NCBI GenBank assembly: GCA_040757205.1
Contig: JBFLXL010000012.1
Coordinates: forward strand, 1 to 46,884
Origin: Bacillota bacterium
Lineage (GTDB): Bacteria; Bacillota; Desulfotomaculia; Desulfotomaculales; Desulforudaceae
DNA length: 46,884 nt
Reading direction: 5' to 3'
The position numbers and the translations under genes are program-made. The notes below the pieces were generated by a model. The model did not search any database. It saw only the letters and a program-made list of their open reading frames with translations, and had not been told where the DNA came from. Shown one piece after another: positions 8,261-15,496 of the stretch. Within the stretch, counting starts at the first letter, position 1, and every line of letters starts with the position of its first letter.

Positions 8261-8677
8261 TCAAAAGCCGTTGTTCAGCACAAATTCCTCGTCGACCGGC
8301 TCTCCTTCCCGCCCCAGCGTCAGTTTCCGGTCGGCCGGCGCGGTGTGTTCCTCGAATATCTTTACGGACCCAAACTTGCAGACCTCGACGCAGCGGGCGC
8401 AGTAGATGCAAGCGAAGGGTTTGTACAGAATCGTCACGTCGGGGTCCTTTTTGTCCCCGATCTTCTTGATGGCCTGCGCGGGACACACCCGCTCGCACAG
8501 GCCGCAGTAGCCGCAGGTGAGAAAATCAACCTCCAGTCTGCCCCGCGTGCCCGGAAAGTACGGCCGCTTTTCAAACGGGTACTTGCGGGTGGCCGGTGAA
8601 CCGGTCAGGTTTTTCGCGATGTTGGGGATCATCCAGGGCATTTCCACACACCCCCGCTTTGCTATGGGGCGGCTCAT
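8261..8677 (-). CDS. echF: Ech-type hydrogenase ferredoxin-like subunit (EchF)
   Basis: The electron-input subunit of the membrane [NiFe] hydrogenase, passing electrons between soluble ferredoxin and the small subunit. Two [4Fe-4S] motifs are visible: CGYCGLCERVCP and CIYCARCVEVCK. An N-terminal stretch typical of Ech/Hyf/Nuo 'I' subunits (MIPNIAKNLTG) precedes them. The start is uncertain. ATG 8677 is given; ATG 8641 (MPWMIPNIAK) also fits the family; the frame is open to 8734 inside echE. Without the upstream extension the length is 126-138 residues. It is the last gene of the operon. Confidence 0.9.
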   Translation of the reverse strand: MSRPIAKRGCVEMPWMIPNIAKNLTGSPATRKYPFEKRPYFPGTRGRLEVDFLTCGYCGLCERVCPAQAIKKIGDKKDPDVTILYKPFACIYCARCVEVCKFGSVKIFEEHTAPADRKLTLGREGEPVDEEFVLNNGF

Positions 8678-8690
8678 CACCGCCGGCCGC

Positions 8691-9767
8691 TTACCTTTCG
8701 GTACAGGACATACACGGGTCGATCGAAAGCACAATCACCGGAACATCGGCGATCTCACAGCCCGGCAGCATGGTCAATAGCGCCGGGATGTTGACGAACG
8801 TCGGCGTGCGCACCTTCAGCCGCTCCAGGTGGGAAGTCCCGTCGCCCAGAGCGTAGTAGAAAAGCTCCCCGCGTGGCTGCTCGACGCGGATCGCGGCCTC
8901 ACCGTTCGGAAAACCCTTCACTTTGACCTTGGTCTCGCCTTCCGGCAGCCGGTCCAGCGCCTTCAACACCAGTTCATAAGCCTGATATGTCTCCCGAACC
9001 CGCACCTGGGTCCGGGCGTAGCTGTCGCCGTCCGTCTCCACCATCGGCTCGAACCCCAGTTCGCCGTACGCCGCGTAACCGGTCAAGCGGGCGTCCCAAG
9101 CGCCGCCGCTGCCGCGCAGGGTCGGTCCGACCGCGCCCAGCTTCCAAGCCTGGTCCTTGGGCAGCACGCCCCTGCCCACCGTGCGGGACTTAATGGTGTA
9201 GTCATGCTTGAAGACCGGAATCACGGCGTCAATCTGAGGCTTTAGGGTTTTGAGCATCTCCCGCATCCGGGCGGCCTGCTCGGCGTCGATGTCGCGCCTT
9301 ACTCCACCGATCACGCAGGTCGACTGGATCACCCGCTGTCCGGTGGTCATCTCCAACATGTCGAGCACGATCTCGCGGGCCCGCCAGCACTGCATAAACA
9401 GGCTCTCAAAGCCGAAGGAGTCGGCCAGGAGCCCGAGCCACAGCAGGTGGCTGTGCAGACGCGAAAGCTCGCTCCAAATCACCCGCAGGTACTCGGCCCG
9501 GGGCGGCACCTTCACCTCCATGATCTCCTCGATCGTCTGGCAGTAGGCCATCCCGTGGATGAAGCTGCAAATCCCGCAGATCCGTTCGCACAAAAACACG
9601 TTGTTAATGTATGGATTCTTTTCGGCCGCTTTTTCGATGCCCCGGTGCATATAGCCGATCGCCGGCAACACCTCGACGACCCTTTCATCCTCCACGGTCA
9701 GCTTCAGCTGAATCGCTTCCGGAAGTACGGGGTGCTGCGGGCCGAACGGAAACGTCATCCTCGGCAT
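8691..9767 (-). CDS. echE: Ech-type [NiFe] hydrogenase large subunit (EchE)
   Basis: The catalytic subunit of an energy-converting group 4 [NiFe] hydrogenase, 358 residues. The nickel ligands are present: CERICGIC (Cys64 and Cys67) and the C-terminal DPCMSC (Cys352 and Cys355), so this is a hydrogenase and not a NuoD-type subunit, which lacks these cysteines. The protein ends three residues after the last ligand (TER), leaving almost no C-terminal peptide for a maturation protease to remove. No selenocysteine (TGA) replaces a ligand. It lies 3 bases after echD. Confidence 0.95.
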   Translation of the reverse strand: MPRMTFPFGPQHPVLPEAIQLKLTVEDERVVEVLPAIGYMHRGIEKAAEKNPYINNVFLCERICGICSFIHGMAYCQTIEEIMEVKVPPRAEYLRVIWSELSRLHSHLLWLGLLADSFGFESLFMQCWRAREIVLDMLEMTTGQRVIQSTCVIGGVRRDIDAEQAARMREMLKTLKPQIDAVIPVFKHDYTIKSRTVGRGVLPKDQAWKLGAVGPTLRGSGGAWDARLTGYAAYGELGFEPMVETDGDSYARTQVRVRETYQAYELVLKALDRLPEGETKVKVKGFPNGEAAIRVEQPRGELFYYALGDGTSHLERLKVRTPTFVNIPALLTMLPGCEIADVPVIVLSIDPCMSCTER

Positions 9768-9770
9768 AGG

Positions 9771-10154
9771 TCAGTCTATCCCTCCGTCTCCAGTCTCGGG
9801 TCGTTTCTTCAACAGCGGTGCCCGGGGGCTCTCCTCCGACAGGAGCAGCCGGCCTCCGAAATCCAGGGCGATGCCGGTGATGTTGATCCCGAAGAACTCC
9901 TTCATCTCGTTCTCGATCAGCGCCGCGTTCAGGTGCAGCCCGGAAATGCTGGGGAGTTCCTCGTCCTTCCCCACCTTTACCGCGAGGCACACGAGATCCG
10001 GTTCCTTATGGAAGAAATATTTTACGACGAAGTGCTCTTCCTGGTCCAGACAGACCGCCGTGACCAGACGGCTGTTCTCGTCGAGCAACCGTTGCACCGC
10101 GAGGCCGAGTTCGCCCTTGCCCACCGAGATCGTCTCCATAACCGGCTTCACCAC
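9771..10154 (-). CDS. echD: Ech-type hydrogenase subunit D (NuoC-like, 30-kDa family)
   Basis: 127 residues resembling a short NuoC/30-kDa subunit: LLDENSRLVTAVCLD, then ENEMKEFFGINITGIALDFGGRLLL, corresponding to the conserved E-x-E-(x)-D-x-F-G-I-x-F region. It stabilises the hydrophilic arm and binds no cofactor. The start is GTG 10154, 3 bases after echC; an in-frame ATG lies five codons later. The downstream gene starts 3 bases after its stop. Confidence 0.88.
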   Translation of the reverse strand: MVKPVMETISVGKGELGLAVQRLLDENSRLVTAVCLDQEEHFVVKYFFHKEPDLVCLAVKVGKDEELPSISGLHLNAALIENEMKEFFGINITGIALDFGGRLLLSEESPRAPLLKKRPETGDGGID

Positions 10155-10157
10155 CGC

Positions 10158-10583
10158 CTACTTGATTTTGCTAAGCTTATCCAGCGCCAGCACCACGCCG
10201 TCGATGACGGCCTCGGGCCGGGCCGCGCACCCGGGAACGTAGACGTCCACCGGGATCACCTGGTCGATGCCGCCCAGGATGTTGTAGCAGTTGTGGAACA
10301 CGCCCCCGGTGGCCGTACAAGCCCCGACGGCCATGACCAGCTTCGGGTCGGGCATCTGTTCGTAGAGATTCTTCAGCACTCTGGAGCTGCGCCTGTTCGC
10401 CGGGCCGGTCACCACCAAAAGGTCGGCGTGTTTGGGGTTGCCAATGTTTAATATGCCGAATCGCTCGACGTCGTAGTACGGCGTCAGGCAGGCCAGAATC
10501 TCGATGTCGCAGCCGTTGCAACTGCCGCAACAGTAGTGGACGATCCAGGGTGACTTCACGCGGGCCTTGCTGATTAATCCCAC
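10158..10583 (-). CDS. echC: Ech-type hydrogenase small subunit (EchC)
   Basis: 141-residue small subunit holding the proximal [4Fe-4S] cluster. Ligand motifs: CCGSCNGCDIE (Cys22, Cys25 region), GACTATGG (Cys89) and PGCAARPEA (Cys119). It is short, as in Ech and NuoB-type subunits, with no signal peptide, so it faces the cytoplasm. The start is GTG with AGGAGGAG upstream. Confidence 0.94.
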   Translation of the reverse strand: MGLISKARVKSPWIVHYCCGSCNGCDIEILACLTPYYDVERFGILNIGNPKHADLLVVTGPANRRSSRVLKNLYEQMPDPKLVMAVGACTATGGVFHNCYNILGGIDQVIPVDVYVPGCAARPEAVIDGVVLALDKLSKIK

Positions 10584-10604
10584 CGTTCCCTACTCCTCCT
10601 TGTG

Positions 10605-11477
10605 CTACACCCTTGCGCTGCTGAACACGAACTGGATGAGGACGATATTCAGCAGGACCAGCCCGACTCCTTTACCCCAACTGATGGACAACATCCAGGT
10701 CCAGCGCACACGGGCGGTGACGTTGTCGACCACGAACTCCAGGAAATAGGCGCCGAGCGCCAGGAGCACCCCCGCCCAAAGCGGCTGGGCCCAGAAGAGG
10801 GCCACAAACGCCAGAATCAGGACCAGTTGGTACCAGTGGGCCAGTTCAATAAGGGCCAGGGTGCGGCCCGAATATTCGGTGTACACGCCGCGCACCAGTT
10901 CCTGGTGGGCGTGCTCCGAAGCCGAGATATCGAACGGCGACTTGCGGAGCTTGATGCCCAGGGCCACCAAAACGGCCACAAACGCCAGCGGCAGTGTCAA
11001 CAGGAGCGGTTGGCCGTGCTCCAGCACCCCCGAAACCATGAAGGTGCCGGTCTGAAGAAAGATGGCCACGACCGTCAGCAGAAGGATCGGTTCGTAGGAC
11101 AGCATCTGCAAAAGTTCCCGGTGCGCTCCGATGTGCGCGTACGGCGAACGGACGCTGTAGGCCCCGAAGGCCAAACAGGCGGCCGCGAAGGCCAGCACGA
11201 AAAAGATGATCAACAGGTCCTGGCCGACGAACAGCATAAACACGGTCACCATGGTCAGCAAAAGATAACCCCAGACCCACACCAGCGATGCCCTGTTGGG
11301 CAGTGAGGGCGCCTTGCCCCAGAGCTTCAGGAAATCGTAAAACGGCTGCCGTACCGGCGGGCCGATCCGGCCCTGCATCCGGGCGGTGATCCTCCGGTCG
11401 ACCCCGCGCAGGAAACCGCCCACGAAGGGGGCCAGCACCAGGGCGGCGAGGCCGATCAACAGTTCGGTCAGGCTCAC
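10605..11477 (-). CDS. echB: Ech-type hydrogenase membrane subunit B (NuoH-like)
   Basis: About 290 residues with eight or so transmembrane helices. It is the NuoH/HyfC/EchB-type subunit that joins the hydrogenase arm to the ion-translocating membrane part. Visible family motifs include RRITARMQGRIGPP near the N-terminus and RKSPFDISASEHAHQELV with acidic residues in a membrane loop. I place the start at GTG 11477, which overlaps the echA stop by four bases (GTGA); the upstream extension in the same frame lies inside echA. Confidence 0.93.
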   Translation of the reverse strand: MSLTELLIGLAALVLAPFVGGFLRGVDRRITARMQGRIGPPVRQPFYDFLKLWGKAPSLPNRASLVWVWGYLLLTMVTVFMLFVGQDLLIIFFVLAFAAACLAFGAYSVRSPYAHIGAHRELLQMLSYEPILLLTVVAIFLQTGTFMVSGVLEHGQPLLLTLPLAFVAVLVALGIKLRKSPFDISASEHAHQELVRGVYTEYSGRTLALIELAHWYQLVLILAFVALFWAQPLWAGVLLALGAYFLEFVVDNVTARVRWTWMLSISWGKGVGLVLLNIVLIQFVFSSARV

Positions 11478-13441
11478 ACGATCACCCCCACAAACAGGGC
11501 GGCCAGGAGCGCGATTCCGGCTCCGTTCACCCATACATTAAGGCTCCGCTCACCGAACACCCGGCTCCAGTAAAACCCTCCGGTCGCGAGGAGCACCGCC
11601 TGGTCGCCCAGCGACGTGAACACCGGTCCGCCGGCTGAGGACGCCTGGTGCTCCCCGCACAGGTAGACCGGACGGATATCCTCGGTGCGCACCCGGACCA
11701 GCAGCGCCGGCAGCAGCAGCGCCGCTCCGATCACGACAAAGAGCACCCACGGGGTAAAGAAGCCGAAAGACGTTTTGAGGTGCCACCCCGCCGTATCCAG
11801 GGCCGGACTGTAGCCCATCGCCGCTCCGGCCGGATTGATAAGGTAGGACACCAGAGGCGCCGCCAGGACGCTTAAGACTACGCCGCCCGCCAACAGACCG
11901 GCCACCACCAGGTAGGAAAGCGACCCCCGCGGCTCGGCCTCCGGCGGTGCGGCCTCCGGAGCCCCCGCCCCGGCGGCCGTGTGGCTCATCAGCCGACCGA
12001 TCCAGCGGACCCAGAAGACTATCCCGGCCGCGCTGCCGATGACCAGGAAGGCCACCACCAGTGAGAACCAGACGGTAGGTGCGGCGGCCGCGGCCTGGAG
12101 GGCGGCCCACTTGGCGAACAGCACCCCGAAGGGCACGAACAGCATCACGACCATTCCGATGATCGCCATCCCGGCCAAGGCCGGCAACCGGGTGACCAAT
12201 CCCTCCATATCCTCGATATCCCGGCTGTGGATGCTCTGTTCCATAATCCCGACCGCCAGGAACAGGACGCCCTTGACGACGGCGTGGTAGATGATCAGGG
12301 CGATCGCCGCGGCTATGGCCAAGCCGGTATTGATTCCGGCGCAACAGATGATCAGCCCCAGGCTGGAGATGGTCGAATAGGCCAACACCCGCTTGGAGAC
12401 GTTCTGACTGATGGCCAGGACCGAAGTAATCATGAAGACAAAAGCGCCGAACACAGCGATGCCGGCCGAGAGGTACGTTCCCTCGTAGCCCGGCGCCAGG
12501 CGGAGCACCAGGTAGACCCCGGCCTTGACCATGGTGCTGGAGTGCAGCAGCGCGGAGACCGGAGTAGGCGCCACCATCGCCCCCAGGAGCCAGCTCTGGA
12601 AGGGGACCTGGGCCGCCTTCGTGAAACCGGCGAAGCAAAACAGGGCGAGCGGCAGGAGCATGACCGGGGCCACGGTGCCGAACCCGGTCAAATCGAGCAG
12701 CGAGAGCGACCCAGACGCCTGGTACGCGAGGCTCATTCCGGCCACCAGGGCCAGGCCGCCCACCAGGTTCATCCAGAGCGCGCGCAGGCCCGACTGTTCC
12801 GCCTCTTCGGTAAGATCGTGCCGGATCAGGTGGTAGCAGCAAAGCGTGGTCAGTTCCCAGAAAAGGAAGAACCACAAGAGGCTGTTGGCGAAGACCACCC
12901 CGTTCATCGCGCCCAGAAAACCGACCAGGAAGAAGAAGAAAACGTGCTGCCGTGTGGCCCCGAGCTTCAGGTGCCGCTCGTGGCTCTGCATATAGTTGAG
13001 GGCGTACATTACGATCAGGCTGCCGGTCACCGAGATCACCAGGCACATGATCACGGCCAGCAGGTCAATGTGGAAGGCCGGCTGAACCTTGAACCCCGAC
13101 GGCAGCCAGGCGAACTTGAAGAGGGCGAACAGTACGAGCTGCGTCGCCCCCAGTCCCAACACCAAAAGATGTTTGCGCACCACGCCGACATAAACGAAAT
13201 ACGCCAGCAACACGAGTTCAATAATCAGGATGAGTGAATCCCAGTGTCCGGAGGGGGTGAAGGTCAAAGGTCCGTTTTCGAGGACCTGAACCAGGAGCAG
13301 TACGGATGCGGCGATCAAGGCACCCGATGGCAGGATAATCAGAAGCCGCCGCAACCGCTCATCCTTGATCGCCAGACTCGCGGCGGCTGTTGCCACCGGC
13401 AACAGGACCAGAACGGCGACCAGACTCTCGCCAGACAACAT
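11474..13441 (-). CDS. echA: Ech-type hydrogenase membrane subunit A (NuoL-like ion pump)
   Basis: 655 residues, 14 or more transmembrane segments. It belongs to the proton-antiporter family (NuoL/MrpA/HyfB/EchA) and is the likely H+ or Na+ translocating subunit. Family features seen: the LLWFFLFWELTTLCCYHLI helix with the key Glu, the lysine-containing AGFTKAAQVPFQSWL helix, and LLHSSTMVKAGVYLVLRL. ATG is preceded by GGGGGGTAATAG. It is the first gene of a six-gene operon (echA-echB-echC-echD-echE-echF) with overlaps or gaps of at most about 21 bases. Confidence 0.94.
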   Translation of the reverse strand: MLSGESLVAVLVLLPVATAAASLAIKDERLRRLLIILPSGALIAASVLLLVQVLENGPLTFTPSGHWDSLILIIELVLLAYFVYVGVVRKHLLVLGLGATQLVLFALFKFAWLPSGFKVQPAFHIDLLAVIMCLVISVTGSLIVMYALNYMQSHERHLKLGATRQHVFFFFLVGFLGAMNGVVFANSLLWFFLFWELTTLCCYHLIRHDLTEEAEQSGLRALWMNLVGGLALVAGMSLAYQASGSLSLLDLTGFGTVAPVMLLPLALFCFAGFTKAAQVPFQSWLLGAMVAPTPVSALLHSSTMVKAGVYLVLRLAPGYEGTYLSAGIAVFGAFVFMITSVLAISQNVSKRVLAYSTISSLGLIICCAGINTGLAIAAAIALIIYHAVVKGVLFLAVGIMEQSIHSRDIEDMEGLVTRLPALAGMAIIGMVVMLFVPFGVLFAKWAALQAAAAAPTVWFSLVVAFLVIGSAAGIVFWVRWIGRLMSHTAAGAGAPEAAPPEAEPRGSLSYLVVAGLLAGGVVLSVLAAPLVSYLINPAGAAMGYSPALDTAGWHLKTSFGFFTPWVLFVVIGAALLLPALLVRVRTEDIRPVYLCGEHQASSAGGPVFTSLGDQAVLLATGGFYWSRVFGERSLNVWVNGAGIALLAALFVGVIV

Positions 13442-13740
13442 TTAGCTATTACCCCCCGCCCAAATTTTCATAATAATCAATAAGTTAATTATGAAAAAAA
13501 TAAAAAAATCTTGCGTTTTTCTTGCTGGGATTAGGCCTTATAAGTTGTATGTTTATGGCTGTTTTTCTATAGTGAAAATATTCTATCTTTTTGCCCTAAT
13601 CAAGTCAAGCGTTTTCCTGACGAAAAAATGTATTCGACCGGTCCATGGAAGCCAGAATGCAGATATCCCCGACAATCGGGGCGTCGCTAATGTCACCCAG
13701 TATATAAGAAGAACCTTTTCCCATACACTGGATGGACTGT
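13442..13740 (-). promoter_or_regulatory. AT-rich upstream region of the ech operon
   Basis: A roughly 250-bp block (13460-13710) is strikingly AT-rich compared with the GC-rich genes on both sides. It includes CATAAT...ATTATG (13471-13495), an inverted repeat 40 bp before echA, and a small hairpin CCCCGA-CAA-TCGGGG near 13667. It is the natural place for the ech promoter and operator; several -10-like stretches exist and I could not choose one. A possible 83-codon plus-strand ORF here looks compositional, not real. Confidence 0.5.
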
Positions 13741-13829
13741 GAATTGCTTATTAAACCGGGTTGTACGGCAGTTAAACCGGGTTAGGTGTTTGTGTTTTCT
13801 CCGGCCGGTTAAAAACCTTGCCCGGGCAG

Positions 13830-13856
13830 AAAAAAACCGGACCCCCAAGGGTCCGG
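13830..13856 (-). terminator. Strong intrinsic terminator of the LysM/SleB gene
   Basis: On the minus strand CCGGACCC, loop TTGG, GGGTCCGG (pairing 13849-13856 with 13837-13844) is followed by TTTTTTTC (13830-13836). It lies 25 bp after the stop codon of the cell wall hydrolase gene. Confidence 0.93.
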
Positions 13857-13880
13857 CAAACCAGGGTTTTAACTGGCTGT

Positions 13881-14651
13881 CTAGCGAGGGTAGGCGAAAC
13901 GGAACGCACCGAGGTCGCGGGCCACCGGCAGGGTGTGCAGGAAGCGGTTGGTCACCCAGGGTTCGAAGAAGAAGAGCGACCCCCAGGAGGGGTCCTCCCC
14001 GTTCAGCGCCGCCTGGGCCGCCCGCACCGATTCGGGGGTGGCCGGCCGGTTGATGAAGCCGTTCAAGACCGGTTCGAACTGGTACTTGCCGTGCGACCGG
14101 TCATAGATCACGCTGGCGATGGTGTTGGGGAAAAGGTGGGATTTGACTCGGTTCAGCACCACGGCGCCGACGGCAACCTTAACTATGAAAGGCTGGCAAT
14201 CCGCCTCGGAAGTGATCAACCGGGCCAACAGGTCAAAGTCCCGGGCCGATACCAACCAGCGGCTGGGGGCCGCACCTGCTTGGGCTCCCCCAACCGGAAC
14301 CCTTAGAATCTGTCCGGGATGGATTTCGGCTTTGGTGAGACCATTTAGGCGCATTAGTTCGCGGTAGTCGGTTCCGTAGCGCTGGGCGATTTTGAACAGG
14401 GAGTCTCCGGGACGCACGGTGTAGGTGTTCCGGCCCGGTATGGTCAGGGTCTGTCCCGGGCGGATCTCGGTCCGGTTGCCGAGACCGTTCGCGGCGATCA
14501 GGTCCGCCGTGGACACGCCGTAACGCTGGGCGATTTTGAACAAGGACTCACCCGCCTGGACCGTGTGCGTGGCCGCAAAAGCGGTGCCGGCGGAAAACAG
14601 GACTATAATGCAGGAGCACAGAGCCGCAAGAATCAGGCGTTTTTGCATCAT
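13881..14651 (-). CDS. LysM-repeat cell wall hydrolase (SleB/CwlJ family)
   Basis: 256 residues, secreted. A signal peptide (MMQKRLILAALCSCIIVLFSAGTAFA) is followed by two LysM domains (about 28-72 and 76-120, each with the ESLFKIAQRYG or DSLFKIAQRYG motif), which bind peptidoglycan. A SleB/CwlJ-type hydrolase domain follows (about 138-250), with LARLITSEADCQPFIVKVAVGAVVLNRV and a catalytic Glu candidate in ITSEA. This domain family cleaves spore cortex or vegetative wall, so the gene suggests a spore former or its relative. GGGAGG precedes ATG. A small upstream ORF overlaps its start by one base. Confidence 0.92.
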   Translation of the reverse strand: MMQKRLILAALCSCIIVLFSAGTAFAATHTVQAGESLFKIAQRYGVSTADLIAANGLGNRTEIRPGQTLTIPGRNTYTVRPGDSLFKIAQRYGTDYRELMRLNGLTKAEIHPGQILRVPVGGAQAGAAPSRWLVSARDFDLLARLITSEADCQPFIVKVAVGAVVLNRVKSHLFPNTIASVIYDRSHGKYQFEPVLNGFINRPATPESVRAAQAALNGEDPSWGSLFFFEPWVTNRFLHTLPVARDLGAFRFAYPR

Positions 14652-14734
14652 TACCTCCCTGATGCCAGCCGTCTCAGTTCGTAAAAGGCCGATAGAGCCG
14701 GTACCGCCTTGGGCCTGCCGGTCTTGGTTTCCAT
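14651..14734 (-). CDS. Possible 27-codon upstream ORF coupled to the hydrolase gene
   Basis: ATG 14734 to TAA, encoding METKTGRPKAVPALSAFYEL followed by RRLASGR. Its stop overlaps the hydrolase ATG (TAATG), and it contains the hydrolase ribosome site. GGGAGGTG lies directly before its ATG (spacing very short). It may be a real coupling peptide or a fortuitous open frame in a structured leader. No homologue is recognised. Confidence 0.3.
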   Translation of the reverse strand: METKTGRPKAVPALSAFYELRRLASGR

Positions 14735-14818
14735 CACCTCCCGCTCCTGTCTGCCGGAACCCAAGCCTTCCCGTCCTAGCCTGTTTAGCCAGTGATACGG
14801 CTGTTTTACGCCATTATA
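14735..14818 (-). promoter_or_regulatory. Promoter -10 and structured leader of the hydrolase gene
   Basis: TATAAT (minus strand of 14813-14818) is a perfect -10, but no good -35 is seen. In the leader, CTTGGGTTCC can pair with GGAAACCAAG 25 bases later, enclosing the ribosome site of the small upstream ORF. GCTTGGG can alternatively pair with CCCAAGGC further down. I compared it with the ydaO, GEMM and ykkC riboswitch consensus sequences from memory and found no convincing match. Confidence 0.45.
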
Positions 14819-14861
14819 CCTTGTTTTCTTCCCTTTTCCAGACCGTAAATATTGGAAAGTC

Positions 14862-15275
14862 TCAGGGGTCGCTGCCTATGGAGGCTTGTCCTACCAATTC
14901 GATGAGCCTGGTCAGGGCCTGCCCGGCGTTTTCTACCAGCAGTTCGATATCGTCTTGGCCCGCCCGGTCGACGTGCAGCCCGGCGACGACCACCACGGTC
15001 CGGTTCAGTTCCCGGGCCGCCCGGGCAGCGGCCGGCCGGGCCACCTCGTCGTCCTTGTGCCCCAATACCGGCAGGACCGCCACGTTGCTGCTCACCTTTG
15101 CCGGATCATCCAGGCTCGGGCGCGGCAGGCCGAGGGCCACCGCCCCGACGTGCGGGCGTTCACCGCCCAAAAGCGCCACGATCACCCCGTCCGGGGTAAC
15201 GGTGGCCGCGGCCTGGACCACGTGCCGCCCCGTGCCGGCGACTACCTCAACCCGCCTGATAGGCTCAGTGTTCAT
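14862..15275 (-). CDS. LpdD-like (prenylated-flavin chaperone family) protein
   Basis: 137 residues resembling the small LpdD-type proteins that accompany UbiD-like, prenylated-FMN decarboxylases. The features I rely on are GGERPHVGAVALGLPRPSL, NVAVLPVLGHKDDEVARPAA and VVVVAGLHVD. No UbiD decarboxylase is in the window, so the partner is unknown. ATG has GGGGGGTGG upstream. MITE-like copy 2 ends 16 bp before the start codon, so that element forms the immediate upstream region. Confidence 0.65.
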   Translation of the reverse strand: MNTEPIRRVEVVAGTGRHVVQAAATVTPDGVIVALLGGERPHVGAVALGLPRPSLDDPAKVSSNVAVLPVLGHKDDEVARPAAARAARELNRTVVVVAGLHVDRAGQDDIELLVENAGQALTRLIELVGQASIGSDP

Positions 15276-15290
15276 TGATGACCACCCCCC

Positions 15291-15457
15291 CTAGGAGACC
15301 GCTGCAAAACTGCGCCTAGCTTTGTCAGGCTCGCCGTCCGGTGCTCACGTACTACCCAGTACGCTCCGCGCCGTCCGCCTTCGCCTTTCGCGCCATGCTT
15401 GTTTTTCGCGGTCTCCAAGCGTTTAAAGTAACTTCTGGTTTTGCAACACTCTCCTGG
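15291..15457. mobile_element. MITE-like 161-bp element, copy 2
   Basis: The core 15294-15454 has exactly the same length (161 bp) as copy 1 and differs at only a handful of positions. It has the same inverted ends (GGAGACCGCTGCAAAAC and, from the right, GGAGAGTGTTGCAAAAC), flanked by CTA on the left and TGG on the right. Inserted between selB and the LpdD-like gene. No transposase reading frame. Confidence 0.75.
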
Positions 15458-15496
15458 TTCACGTTGCCGCAAGGCGCGCATCGGCGCCGGCCCCGC

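Noticed and set aside
13491-13742. 83-codon plus-strand ORF in the AT-rich region before echA
   Set aside because: Composition follows the AT-rich stretch (Lys/Phe/Ile-rich), no ribosome site, and it occupies the ech promoter region.
14735-14812. ydaO, GEMM or ykkC riboswitch before the LysM/SleB gene
   Set aside because: The gene type suggested c-di-AMP control, but the conserved core (GGGGTGAAUC, GGGUAGGG, CCGUCAGC) is missing, unlike the clear case at 45395-45545.
15313-15481. Small ORF within the MITE-like element (repeated at 6395-6590)
   Set aside because: The conserved translation merely follows near-identity of the DNA repeat; no start signal and high Arg/Gly content.
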